Part shown: positions 13,128 to 21,579 of the stretch, in pieces
Position numbering within the stretch: the stretch's first letter is position 1
Layout: every line of letters begins with the position of its first letter
Assembly (NCBI GenBank): GCA_015852425.1
Contig: JAAAIG010000304.1
Location: 1 to 24,308 of the forward strand
DNA length: 24,308 bases
Source of the DNA: Gryganskiella cystojenkinii
Taxonomy: Eukaryota > Mortierellomycota > Mortierellomycetes > Mortierellales > Mortierellaceae
Direction: 5' to 3'
Notes under the pieces: model-generated
What the model was told of the DNA's origin: nothing
The model's input: only the letters and a program-made list of their open reading frames with translations
The model's database searches: none
Made by a program: the position numbers and the translations under genes

Positions 13128-14664
13128 AAATTTAAGCTTGTTTGTTTTATTTGTTTTGATTGAGTATTTAGTCTTTTTTTTCTTTTAGTTTACCTTTATT
13201 GAGGAGTTCACCAACAACCCCCTCCACTCATATATATATTTATACACCCCATTGCATATCCCCCCCATATCACCCATTCGTTCTCGTTTTGTCTTTTTAA
13301 AGTTAGAAAGTTTTCCTTGGTTCGTTTTTTTTTCGTCAAGTAAAAAAATCTTTTCACATCAAATGTTTATTGTGTAGATGGTCTGGCCTGACAATAGTGA
13401 AAGAAAATTGATGCGGACACAACTGGATGAGTCATCCGCAATAATACAACTTGTCATTGTTTTACTGGCCTTTGTGTGTTATTACACGGGTTATGTTTAT
13501 TTTGTGGATTTTCTACTTTCATCGTTTGGCGACGCGATCTGGAGTCGCGTCATGATCGTGATTATCCAAAGAACACGTCTAGGTTTGAGGAACCCATTGA
13601 CATCAAAGACATAATGGAAGAATAAGCAAAAGGGGGTAGGTTGCTTGTATACCTTGAGCATGAACACTTTTATCAACGTATCAATTTGAAATATCTAGTA
13701 AAAATAAAAATATTCAAACCGTTGCAGCGCCTTATTCGTCTACTAGGGTAGCTCATGGCTCTAGTGTTGGTTCGTGACACAATCCTCCCCCACGCAAGTA
13801 ATACCCTTTCTCTTTGACGATCCTCGCATCTGCCTTAGTTCCCTTTTGCAGCATGACCCCCAGCCTCTGTTAGTTAGCGACATCACACCGTCTTTTTTTG
13901 GTGTCCTTCCTCCTTTTTTCAGCATCTCCATCTCTCTTTCGGCATCTGTCCTCCTATTTTTTTATATCCCTTATTTTGCTACCAACCGTTCATAACCGTT
14001 GCTCCCATTTCAACTCCGTTAACCGTTACCCTCCACGTCAGCTTACTTTTCCAGATCAAGACTTCGAGCAAGGCTCTCCAATGCTCTCGCCACTCGCGGC
14101 ATATCCCACCACCCCGCTATCCCGCTATTCCGCACTCCTACTCCCTTGCTACTCCGCTATTCTGCTATCCTACTATTCCGCTCCTGATCCCGAATCCAAC
14201 CCGCTCAACATCTAAACTGAGAACAAGTCGCCACCTTTGTCAAGGATTGTCGTCAACTTCTTACCTTCAACATCCTGTCTAATATTCTCTTATAAGTAGT
14301 ATCTTGTTCCAATCTCTCCTTTCCTCAGTCAACAATAAAAACATATCCTTCGTACCAACTCCTGTTCACACTTGCTCCTTCACCTTCGTTCCGTCACACT
14401 CAGAGTTATCCAAGAAAAATAAGTGGGAAACGGAAACTATTCAAGCATATAAGTTAAGGACTCGACGGACAGTAAATGAGCAGCACAGTAAAAAACATAG
14501 TGCCATTTGTTTCCCTGTCGTTATTCCGTTATTGTTCTTTGCTTTTCCTGCCTTACTCCTTACTCTTCTCTGCTCTTACTGTTCTTTGCTTTTCTCTTCC
14601 TTGCCATTACTTTTTCTATCTGCATGCTTAATGACAACAATTTGATTTGTTTCGTTTCTTTCAC
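13128..14664. other. Long intergenic stretch, no gene seen
   Basis: The first 250 bp are AT-rich and should include the 3' UTR of the ABC transporter; an AATAAA occurs near 13706. A 78-codon ORF at 13378-13614 with one hydrophobic segment has no other support. From about 13880 the plus strand becomes pyrimidine-rich, and from 14510 to 14670 it is a C/T tract leading into the TATA module at 14665. No conserved coding sequence was recognised on either strand. Confidence 0.5.
14113..14181. repeat. Degenerate CCGCTATT short tandem repeat
   Basis: The word CCGCTATT and close variants (CCGCACTC, CTACTCCGC, CTGCTATC) recur about seven times in 70 bp. It sits inside a pyrimidine-rich region and has no evident coding role. 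Confidence 0.5.
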
Positions 14665-14953
14665 AGCCCTCTTCAGGTATATAAAGAAGTTGCATCCACA
14701 CAACGTTCTGCATCAACGCACATCTGATCTTACTTCAAGACTATAAATTCGCAACATCACTCGCAACGCTCTCAACAACCACTGCAAAAGTAATCACAAT
14801 CGCCATCATAAAGGCTGCCACGCAAACGATCTCCTTCAAATAACTCCCAGAAGAGTGTTACAGACACCTATCAAGAACGCTCCTACAGTACGCAATCCAG
14901 GCGCACTTGCTATTTTTGACCAGACACTCGTAAGGCGGCATGATTGGACTTTG
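14665..14953 (+). promoter_or_regulatory. TATA-containing module E1, first of two homologous copies
   Basis: The module begins with a C/T tract and a TATATAAA box (14678-14685) and ends around TTGACCAG...TCGTAAGGC...ATGATTGGACTTT. A diverged copy lies at 21961-22268; by eye the most alike segments match at about 70-75 percent. GTAAGG at 14930 fits a 5' splice site, and CCACAG at 15028-15033 follows a pyrimidine stretch, giving a 104-nt candidate intron that ends 30 nt before the ATG at 15064. I read the module as promoter plus non-coding first exon. A solo long terminal repeat or another mobile-element end is an alternative. Confidence 0.5.
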
Positions 14954-14965
14954 GTGGTAATACGT

Positions 14966-14973
14966 TATATATA
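14966..14973 (+). promoter_or_regulatory. TATATATA box near the 74-aa secreted peptide gene
   Basis: TATATATA lies 91 bp before the ATG at 15064 and only 22 bp before the earlier in-frame ATG at 14995. If used, transcripts would begin at or after 14995 and the later ATG would be the start. It competes with the model in which this segment is an intron of a transcript begun at 14678. Confidence 0.35.
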
Positions 14974-15063
14974 CAAGGGTAGCAGCGTTCATTCATGACT
15001 GACCTATTTTCTTCCACTCTGTATAATCCACAGTTTGTTAACTTGAGTTGCTCCTTCCACAAG

Positions 15064-15288
15064 ATGACTTTTCCATCCGTTCTTCTATTCACTGCATTGC
15101 TGTGCATGTACACCTGCAATGCTGTTGTTAATAACAACTTGCAGATCCCGCAATACGTCCATGGAGGCACATACTGCAACGAAGTTAGATTTGTCAACTG
15201 CAACTTTAGTCCTCTTGGCGCTAAATGTGACTTCAAGTGCATGACCCCAGCTGCCTCGCATGTACTTGACAACGCCGTTGATAAATGA
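15064..15288 (+). CDS. Small secreted cysteine-rich protein, 74 aa
   Basis: I do not recognise the family. The first 20 residues are a clear signal peptide (hydrophobic VLLFTALLCMY, likely cleaved after CNA). The mature part of about 54 residues has four Cys at 38, 46, 55 and 59, spaced C-X7-C-X8-C-X3-C, which would allow two disulfides. The size, signal peptide and Cys content fit a secreted effector-like, antimicrobial or surface peptide, but no function can be assigned. An in-frame ATG at 14995 would bury the signal peptide behind 23 polar residues, so I prefer 15064. The gene follows module E1. Confidence 0.6.
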   Translation: MTFPSVLLFTALLCMYTCNAVVNNNLQIPQYVHGGTYCNEVRFVNCNFSPLGAKCDFKCMTPAASHVLDNAVDK

Positions 15289-15406
15289 AAGCAAAGCTAT
15301 TAAATAAGATCCTTAATCTTCATCCTCAATGCCAATAAAATAATTAGCCTTTGTGGCTTATTCAGGAGAGATTAGATCTTGGACGTCGAATGATGCACGA
15401 GACGAT

Positions 15407-15579
15407 ATTTCCAATGAGAGGAGTGCTTGTCCCTCGGTAGTTTATTGTGCAAGTCATGTTAATGTTTCTGATGAGAGAAGCGGTTGCGCTTCAGTGGATC
15501 ATCGTTCAAGTAGGATGTTTCCAATAAGAGGAACAGTCTTCAATGATTCTTTGTACGAGTCAAGTTGATGTTTCCTATG
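15407..15579. repeat. Degenerate minisatellite, about 3.2 units of 53-57 bp
   Basis: Units start with GTTTCC or ATTTCC followed by AATGAGAGGA or a variant, and end in CAAGT...GTTGAT. They lie at 15407-15463, 15464-15516 and 15517-15569, and a partial fourth unit begins at 15570. The frame starting near 15353 is open through the units but has no ATG, so I do not call a gene. Confidence 0.6.
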
Positions 15580-15980
15580 TTGGACACGACACGAGATCAA
15601 ACACCCGTTAAGAGAAAAAAAAATAGTACTGTATTTGGAAGGTTGGTTCTGAAAACATCATTGATTCGACAGAAACAGGTAATATCCCCACCCCTCTCCA
15701 GCTGCAGGTGGGGAGAGTCCTATCCAGTACTACACTCCCTTTAATCATTTTCGCATCACTCATGTTCTAGAAACGATCAAAATTTATATTACATCTCTTT
15801 AATCTCATAACTCCACCTTTTCCTACTGTAATAATGCTGGAGTAAAGTGGAAAAGAAAGATGGTTAGTGTGCGTGGCAATAAAAACTTCTTAAACGCCTC
15901 AAAGCTGGAACACACAGCGTGTGCTTGTACAGACGCGCATGACTGAACCTGAAATCCATACACCTGTTAACGGAAAAAAA
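15580..15980. other. Intergenic, no gene seen
   Basis: This is AT-rich sequence with one short hairpin (TCCCCACC/GGTGGGGA, about 15687-15716). Words resembling ACACCNGTTAA followed by an A run occur near 15600 and 15960, the second just before dispersed repeat A. No coding sequence is supported. Confidence 0.4.
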
Positions 15981-16312
15981 ATCAGTACAGGTGTACAAAG
16001 CGTCACAACGCGTCTGACGGTTTCGATGGAGGGAGGAGAGAAGAGCCGACATTGAAGGATAAAAAAGTAACGTCGCTATGAACGCTTGGCTGCCACAAGC
16101 TAGTAATCCCTGGAAAGAGTGGTAAGAATAAGACTGGCCCTGTTTTCGATTTTCAAAAGAAGGATGGATCATCTTGTGCTACCACGTTCCCCGGGGTTGC
16201 AGAAAGAAGAGCAAGGCGAAGCAAACGGCGACAGCAGAAGGCAGAACAAAAGGCAAAGCAAAGGCAAAGCAGAAGGCAAAGCTTTTAAATTTTCTTTGTG
16301 CAACCATGACAG
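15981..16312. repeat. Dispersed repeat, copy A
   Basis: Copy A aligns with copy B (17827-18092) over most of its length: first AGTACAGGTG..., then AGAGCCGACATTGAAG, a stretch ending in CTTGTGCTACCA, and finally a tandem AAGGCAAAGC motif. Its last 100 bp also match copy C (19436-19550), including CTTTGTGCAACCATGA, and a central part (16040-16100) matches copy D. It carries no ORF I recognise. A non-autonomous element or an old long terminal repeat is possible. Confidence 0.65.
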
Positions 16313-16799
16313 GACATCGCAAGCTTTTTCACACACAGCCCTCTTCTCGTTCGCGCACAAAATCGTTGTTTTTAGCTCTTACTCGAACGCGACGGGAAAC
16401 AGAGGCACCAACCTTCTTCTCCTGAAATGCAAATGCAGCAAAAGAGTGGACAGCTGGACCCTCCCCCCCCCCCCCTTTTTTTTTTTGTCAGCATGGACTG
16501 CAACTTTTGCAACCAGCTCCGCACTCCTCGCACCCAGCCACTCTGCATTTTTTGACAGGTCTTCTCATAGATGTGGCCACAATAGGCTACGCTCTTTTTC
16601 AGGCGCAGCCACCTTAGACTAATGCCAACAGAACAGAATAGAGCCCATTGAGGCGGCGTCTTCAGTGAATAGACCAGTCTATGCACGGAGTCTAAAAGCG
16701 ATACATGGATTTGTTCGTTAAAGGGACAAATCGACATTTTTCATGTTTACATAATTCTCTTTTCTTTCCTGTCGTAGGCTGCATCCGCTGTTTTTCATA
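16313..16799. other. Spacer with a C13-T11 homopolymer
   Basis: No gene is supported here. The plus strand has 13 C (16463-16475) followed directly by 11 T (16476-16486). Such a junction is prone to length errors in sequencing and in replication. Confidence 0.45.
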
Positions 16800-16932
16800 C
16801 ACCCTCCTTCTTTCTTACACCTTCCCCCCTTCCATGCTTCCTCATCCTTCCACGCCTCCTTCTCCCTCCATGCCTCCTACTCCTCCTCCTTCCACGCATC
16901 CCCTTCTTTCCCTACATACCCTTTCTTCCATC
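16800..16932 (+). promoter_or_regulatory. Pyrimidine tract upstream of the four-span membrane protein
   Basis: About 130 nt are almost purely C/T, ending roughly a dozen bases before the ATG at 16945. Similar tracts precede the ABC transporter ATG and both E modules. I take it as core promoter or 5' UTR, an inference from position. Confidence 0.4.
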
Positions 16933-16944
16933 CGCATAGAATGG

Positions 16945-17721
16945 ATGAAAGTACTCTACTATCTCCGTTTCTGGAACATTTTTCTCTTTCTGGCAACCTT
17001 GGCGGTCCGAGCAACGTATATAGGCCTTATGAACCTCAACGGCACCCAGAATTCGTTACAGGACCTTTACCAGTCCGACGACCAAAAGTCTTTTTATTAT
17101 GCAGGGGATATCTGGTACACGATCGCCCTCAGCGCACTCTTCATTCCTATCTACATCAACTCTCTCAGAGATAAAAATTTCATTAACCGATATGCCCGAG
17201 TAACCATAATGTTTGGGTTTACGGTAATCTTGCTCTACCTCAACATGCGCTGCATCATTGCAAGAGCTCAAGCTTATATACCGGAGAGTCAGCTGCCCAG
17301 ATACAGCTACAGTCCAGACAGCACCAAATACCCAACGTCTCCTTTCGACTGCGCAGCTTTTGTATATATTTCAGGAACCTACGTCCGTGTCTCCGCCTAC
17401 ATCTACCAAAGTGGGCAGCCCAATCCTTTTTGTGCAGTGGGATGGACAAGCGTCTTCTTGGCAGCGACTGGTGGATTCTTTGTTGTTATGGAAGTTATCC
17501 TGGCATTCAAGATAGGGCCACTCAAGAAACCAAACAGTCGCTTTGAAAACCGTGGCTATCAACCTGCTGCCAATGTCGAGATCGTTCGTCCTGATCAAGC
17601 ATATAGCCTCCAGAAACTTGAGGTTATGTCTACGGATGGCACCCAGCATCTGCAACATCTCGAAACAGTTACTGTACCCTCCAGCACGATGTACCCGACA
17701 GGAAACAAGTTGGAAGTGTAG
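16945..17721 (+). CDS. Four-span membrane protein of unknown function, 258 aa
   Basis: I do not recognise a named family. Hydrophobic spans lie at about residues 9-28, 56-74, 84-103 and 167-188, with a loop of about 60 residues between spans 3 and 4 that has two Cys (136 and 163). The C-terminal tail of 70 residues is hydrophilic and probably cytosolic. The four-span plan resembles MARVEL-type or tetraspan fungal proteins, but no signature is clear enough to claim one. An NGT glycosylation site follows span 1. The open frame extends upstream to 16705, but those codons translate the pyrimidine tract into a Pro/Ser/Thr-rich string, so I start at the ATG at 16945. No intron is needed. The gene lies between direct repeats A and B. 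Confidence 0.75.
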   Translation: MKVLYYLRFWNIFLFLATLAVRATYIGLMNLNGTQNSLQDLYQSDDQKSFYYAGDIWYTIALSALFIPIYINSLRDKNFINRYARVTIMFGFTVILLYLNMRCIIARAQAYIPESQLPRYSYSPDSTKYPTSPFDCAAFVYISGTYVRVSAYIYQSGQPNPFCAVGWTSVFLAATGGFFVVMEVILAFKIGPLKKPNSRFENRGYQPAANVEIVRPDQAYSLQKLEVMSTDGTQHLQHLETVTVPSSTMYPTGNKLEV

Positions 17722-17826
17722 TGATCCAACACCCCTCCATAGAAAACATGAAACTAACACATCACCAGCAGTCTCAGTTGACGACTGGGTCGAGAATAAA
17801 ATTAAATGTTCCTAAAGAGGCAAGAG

Positions 17827-18092
17827 GATTAGTGCAGGTGAACAAATGGTCACAGCGCGTGCGAAGAATTCGATGGGCAGGAGAAGAGAAAGAGCCGACA
17901 TTGAAGAATCAAAAAGCAAAGTCGCTACAGGAAGAGCAAGGATAAGATTGGCCTTGTCTTCAATTTTAAAAGAAGGAACGATCACCTTGTGCTACCATGC
18001 CCCTCAAGGTTTTTCTCCTTGAAATCTTGATACGCTGACCAAGGCGAAGGAAACGAAAAGGTAAAACAAAAGGCAAAGCAAAAGGCAAAGCT
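17827..18092. repeat. Dispersed repeat, copy B
   Basis: It matches copy A from ATTAGTGCAGGTG through AAAGAGCCGACATTGAAGA and CACCTTGTGCTACCA to the tandem AAAAGGCAAAGC motif at its end. Small indels separate the copies. It starts about 105 bp beyond the stop codon of the four-span gene, so that gene is flanked by two copies in the same orientation. Confidence 0.65.
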
Positions 18093-18216
18093 GAATGCCT
18101 CAGCAACTTCGCAACAGGAATTATAAGCAGATGTATATACAGTAACATACAATATTGCTTACGGCGACGATGGAAAAGCCAGCCACATCATCATTCATCA
18201 ACCGGCACAATATTAG

Positions 18217-18672
18217 GAATTTCGTTCCGCCTGTTTCCTTCTATATGAATTACGACTAAATCCGGGCATAACGATCATGTGGATCCACAACATCGACACC
18301 ATGAATGGTCTCTGTAAGGGAACGAAGCTAACTGTCAAGGAGATGGACGCTCATATCGTCATCGTCACTTTCGTAGCGGAAGAGAAATCTTGCCAGCAGG
18401 TCACTCTCTGTCCCATCTATCACGCAACATTCGAGGACAGCTCTACACCTGTTCCGACAACACAGCTGCAGTTTCCCATCAAATCCGCTTTCGCCAGGAG
18501 CATCAACAAGAGTCAGGACCAGACTCTCAACCATGCAGATGTCTTCCTATCTCAGAGTGTTTTTTCACACGGTCAATAATATGTCCTTTTTGCTGCGCCA
18601 ATCCTGACAACCCAAGGGCAGCAAGGCACATACACCCGTAATATAGTATATACTCAGGTACTAGAATGGTAA
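18217..18672 (+). pseudogene. Pif1/Helitron-type helicase, C-terminal remnant
   Basis: The reading frame encodes the end of a Pif1-like helicase of the kind carried by Helitron transposons: ELRLNPG, then NGLCKGTKL, QFPIKSAFARSINKSQ (the family has a similar AFAMTINKAQGQT motif) and VFSHGQ. The expected continuation YVALSR is degraded. A TAA at 18577-18579 replaces the Leu codon expected after SHGQ, and the frame continues to 18672 with TRNIVYTQVL, which also fits the family. No Rep domain or upstream helicase motifs are present in the window, so this is a fragment of a dead element. Confidence 0.75.
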
Positions 18673-18804
18673 ATCATCAAATCATTATTGAGTTTTTTTT
18701 ATCAATTTATTAATAAAAGGGAATGCTAGGGGCGTTAGCCTCGAGGAAATCTGCTTGTCTGAATAATACGAAATGAAATGGAAGTGCCAACCCCGAATTT
18801 CTTG

Positions 18805-18975
18805 CTAGCAATTAGATGGGTGCTCAAGACATGCCAGAGGTTCATTCCGACCGCAGGGCTGGCCATCGCAAACATAGTCGAGACTTGGATCCCTCTGGCC
18901 ATGTGCCTCGTTATTGCACAAGGCAACTCCCACCAGCGACAGCAGAATAATGCAGGTCTTGATTAGGGTTTTCAT
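18805..18975 (-). CDS. Small secreted cysteine-rich peptide, 56 aa
   Basis: I do not recognise a family. Residues 1-20 form a signal peptide (positive start, then IILLSLVGVAL). The mature part of about 36 residues is polar and acidic, with four Cys at 36, 41, 49 and 56 (C-X4-C-X7-C-X6-C), the last being the final residue. This suits a two-disulfide secreted peptide, for example an effector, a defence peptide or a signal. The frame is open further upstream, but the TATAAATA box at 19053-19046 lies only 71 nt before this ATG and would exclude any earlier start. A tandem repeat lies just behind the TATA box. Confidence 0.65.
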   Translation of the reverse strand: MKTLIKTCIILLSLVGVALCNNEAHGQRDPSLDYVCDGQPCGRNEPLACLEHPSNC

Positions 18976-19045
18976 TTTTACTGTCGGAGTGGGGGAGGTG
19001 TGATAGTGGTGGTGAGAACGGGGGAGGGATGTCTTTGAGCCGCCG

Positions 19046-19053
19046 TATTTATA
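19046..19053 (-). promoter_or_regulatory. TATA box of the 56-aa peptide gene
   Basis: On the minus strand TATAAATA lies 71 nt before the ATG at 18975. That leaves room for a transcript start about 30 nt downstream and a 5' UTR of about 40 nt that is pyrimidine- and CA-rich. Confidence 0.6.
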
Positions 19054-19083
19054 CATGAATGAACCATGAACGGATTTTGACGC

Positions 19084-19185
19084 TTGAACTTGCCTAAGCC
19101 CATTTTAACTAGTGAAGTTGCCTAAGCCCATCTTGACCCTTGAAGTTCCTAAGCCCATCTTGACCGTTGAAGTTCCTAAGCCCAC
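19084..19185. repeat. Tandem repeat, 3.7 units of 27-29 bp, in the peptide promoter
   Basis: The unit TTGAAGTTCCTAAGCCCATC plus TTGACC recurs at 19084, 19111, 19140 and 19167. The words CCTAAGCCCA and GAAGTT are nearly fixed. The array ends about 30 bp behind the TATA box of the minus-strand peptide gene, where repeated activator sites would act. Confidence 0.75.
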
Positions 19186-19435
19186 AATACAGTCATTGTC
19201 AAATAAAATAGCTTTTCCATCAATTTAATTTCGCCAACACTTCCAATGCATATCGCCTACATCACTGACTTATGTAGTTTTGGAACAAAGACATGTCACG
19301 AACCACGATTATCATTCTGAATATCTTATTCGAGATCAGTTATCCTAGGATCGGAGTCTCGCATTTGAGACTTAACCGAGTGCCCAACGAAAGTTAAGTG
19401 GCTCTAGCACAGGATATTTCTACGTGCTATTGTCT

Positions 19436-19550
19436 ACAAGGCGAAGCAATCGGCTAAAAAGCAGAACGCAAAATGAAAGGCGGAGCAGAAGGCGAAACAA
19501 ACGACAAAGCAAAGGCAAAGCTTTCAAATTTTATTTGTGCAACCATGATG
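19436..19550. repeat. Dispersed repeat, copy C (partial)
   Basis: It matches the last 100 bp of copy A: ACAAGGCGAAGCAA, tandem AAAGGCAAAGC, then CTTTCAAATTTTATTTGTGC and AACCATGAT. The first two thirds of the repeat are absent. Confidence 0.6.
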
Positions 19551-20089
19551 GAGTTCTTGACAAGTGCCAAGGAGTTTTCCGATGACTCTAAAGGAACACG
19601 GAGGCGACGGAGAAAGTAAATGGCAACAAAGGCGAAAGGTAAGGTCAAATCCCGGGATGTCCTTTCGAGTTTCCGACTGGAATTTCTGTCTTTTGCCCTC
19701 TTTTCGTCAATTTTCACAAGTCACTTTTCCCCCTCTTGATTTTGTTACTCAGCTCCTAGAAATGAATAGATCTCGCTCTTTACCTGTTGATGTATTTTTC
19801 AAGAATATCATTCCTCCCAAGGCTCAGACTATCTGGCCTCTCCAATCATCTGATCAAACACCCACGAGGCCTCAACTACAAGGCCAGCCAACTCATCGCC
19901 CGCACGCTTCTTAGAATATGGCGTATGCGCTATGGCGTTGTCTTTGATGACACGACAGTCTCACGGGCGGCAAGAGTCAACAGGAGACAACGTCACCTTG
20001 CGAAGTAGTTAAGACAGTGCATTAAGGCGCGTTTGCTAAAGGTATTCGTTTGCATCTTGCCCGTTTTAGAAAAAATGATCAGGACTTTG
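19551..20089 (+). other. Unassigned stretch with a 73-codon ORF
   Basis: The ORF at 19787-20008 ends in an arginine-rich segment with IWRMRYGVVFDD. This faintly recalls C-terminal ends of fungal LINE-type reverse transcriptases, but I cannot support that. Nothing else coding was seen. Given its surroundings it may be mobile-element debris. Confidence 0.2.
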
Positions 20090-20749
20090 CTTCCGTTTGC
20101 GATCACGCTCGAAGTTGTCAGGAATTTTCTTAACATTGGTGAATGAGGCTTTCGGCTCTCAAGTTGATTGATGATCCGGATTGCGGCTACTTCCCATTGG
20201 TTCTCGCTATCGACAAGTTCCGGTGGCTATACTCCGGCGGTGAAGAAATGTACGAGCGAAGCAAGTCCGAGTTGAAAATAAGGTGTTGGCGCATTGCAAT
20301 ATGAGTTCCAGCTTGAAGGCCTTCTCGTTGACTTTCTCAGTGATGGTGTAAGGACCGACGTATTTTGGTTCAAGTTTTCGGGCTGGTCGATTTTTATAGG
20401 CTGCCACCGAAATATTCTCCGCGCTGAGAAGGACCTGGTCGCCGACTTTGAGGGTGCATGGTAGTCGATTTTTGTCCGCTTGAGCCATTTGTTGGTCCTG
20501 TGCTTTGCGGATTCCGACTTGAGCTTGCGCTAGAACTGAGGTTTGTTGAGCTACAACCACGTCGACGGCGGAAACAGTTGCTAGGGTGGGGTGGAAGAGA
20601 GCTGCAGGTGCAAGTGGGTGATAGATGTGGTTAAGGTAGAAGAGTGAGAATCCAGTAGAGGGGTATTTAGTGTAGTTGTTTGCGAATTCCATCATGGGTA
20701 AGAGTTGGTCCCAATTGCGTTGGTTGTAAGAGATGTAGGCGCGAAGCAT
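20090..20749 (-). mobile_element. Ty3/gypsy pol fragment, integrase C-terminal region
   Basis: The minus-strand frame opens with SYNQRNWDQLLPMMEFA, STGFSLFYLN and later KVGDQVLLSAENI and KLEPKYVGPYTI, which are the conserved end of gypsy-type integrase. After FKLEL the homology continues in a second frame (a segment like the usual HPVFHVSLL) and then in a third (SENQWEV, a chromodomain-like start), so at least two frameshifts are present. Upstream pol domains are missing. The fragment stops abruptly at about 20750. Confidence 0.8.
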
Positions 20750-20805
20750 TTCTTACAAGGTTCGGTTTGCACGTTCTCCCCTGACCCTTGATTCTCCTGG
20801 CCACC

Positions 20806-21298
20806 ATGGGTTACAACGACAACGAAAATGCCCGCACCCTTGCCCAAATCCTGAAACCTCAGAAGCCCTGCTCCCTACACTGGTGCCATCGATGCCGACC
20901 TCTGCCTCAACTTCGCTGACACCTTCGAAGAATACTTTACTATCGTTGAGCTCAAAGAACCCAAATGGGTTCCCTATGCCGTCCTGGCTCTTAAAGGTGA
21001 TGCACGCTCCTGGTGGCGCTCCTCTAAGCTTGACCACAAGACACTCTCCTGGAAGGACTTTTGTGCAAAGTTCCTCACTCAATTCACACCACCTGACGCT
21101 GTCAATGCCACTCGCGCCCTCCTAACCACCATGACCCAGGGTAGCCGTTCCATTGCTGTGTACACTTCTTCTTTCCTCTCATGCCAGAGCCTTATTCCAA
21201 ACTTGGATAATGGCACCCCCCACTTTGAGTATCTCCGCGACCTTGAGACAACCACTACCACCCAAGTGCGCCTGCGTCAATCCAAGGACGTCGACACT
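20806..21298 (+). mobile_element. Ty3/gypsy gag fragment
   Basis: The plus strand encodes a retrotransposon gag core: FEEYFTIVELKEPKWV, ALKGDARSWWRSS, WKDFCAKFLTQFTPP and IAVYTSSF, matching the capsid-type gag domain of gypsy elements. The start (ATG at 20806, NARTLAQILKPQKP) is in a different frame from the rest, so a frameshift lies near 20860. The fragment faces away from the adjacent pol piece on the other strand, so it is not one intact element. Its 3' end is cut by an inverted copy of itself at 21299. Confidence 0.8.
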
Positions 21299-21396
21299 GC
21301 CATTATCCAAGTTTGGAATAAGGCTCTGGCATGAGAGGAAAGAAGAAGTGTACACAGTAATGGAACGGCTACCCTGGGTCATGGTGGTTAGTAGGG
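21117..21396. repeat. Inverted repeat within gag, arms 98 bp, loop 84 bp
   Basis: Bases 21117-21214 recur in reverse complement at 21299-21396 with two mismatches that I can see (at 21121, and G/A within the ATTGCTG word). The loop 21215-21298 still encodes gag. The right arm therefore looks like a back-copy of gag sequence, as made by a snap-back during replication or break repair. Confidence 0.9.
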
Positions 21397-21495
21397 TAAA
21401 ACTAACACTATCTCATGACGGTCTAAAAGCAGCTCACGTTCCCTGTTAGTGGGCGAACAATCCAACGCTTACTGAACTCTGCTTCAGTACGATAG

Positions 21496-21557
21496 GAAGA
21501 GCCGACTGGAAGGGTCATAAAGCAACGTCGCTATGAACGCTCGACTGACACAAGCCG
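21496..21557. repeat. Dispersed repeat, copy D (core only)
   Basis: It shares GAAGAGCCGAC, then AAAGCAACGTCGCTATGAACG and CACAAGC, with copy A (16033-16100). Both are followed a few hundred bases later by a pyrimidine tract and a gene. Confidence 0.55.
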
Positions 21558-21579
21558 ACAGGTAATTATTGTCTGCTCA

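Noticed and set aside
13378..13614. 78-codon ORF with one hydrophobic segment after the ABC transporter
   Set aside because: It lies just beyond the transporter's 3' UTR, has no signal peptide, promoter or recognisable motif, and has ordinary random-ORF length.
14995..15063. Upstream in-frame ATG for the 74-aa peptide
   Set aside because: It would put 23 polar residues ahead of a clear signal peptide, and it falls inside the candidate intron or too close to the TATA box at 14966.
16705..16944. Extended N-terminus of the four-span membrane protein
   Set aside because: The extra codons translate a pyrimidine tract into Pro/Ser/Thr repeats; the ATG at 16945 directly precedes the first membrane span.
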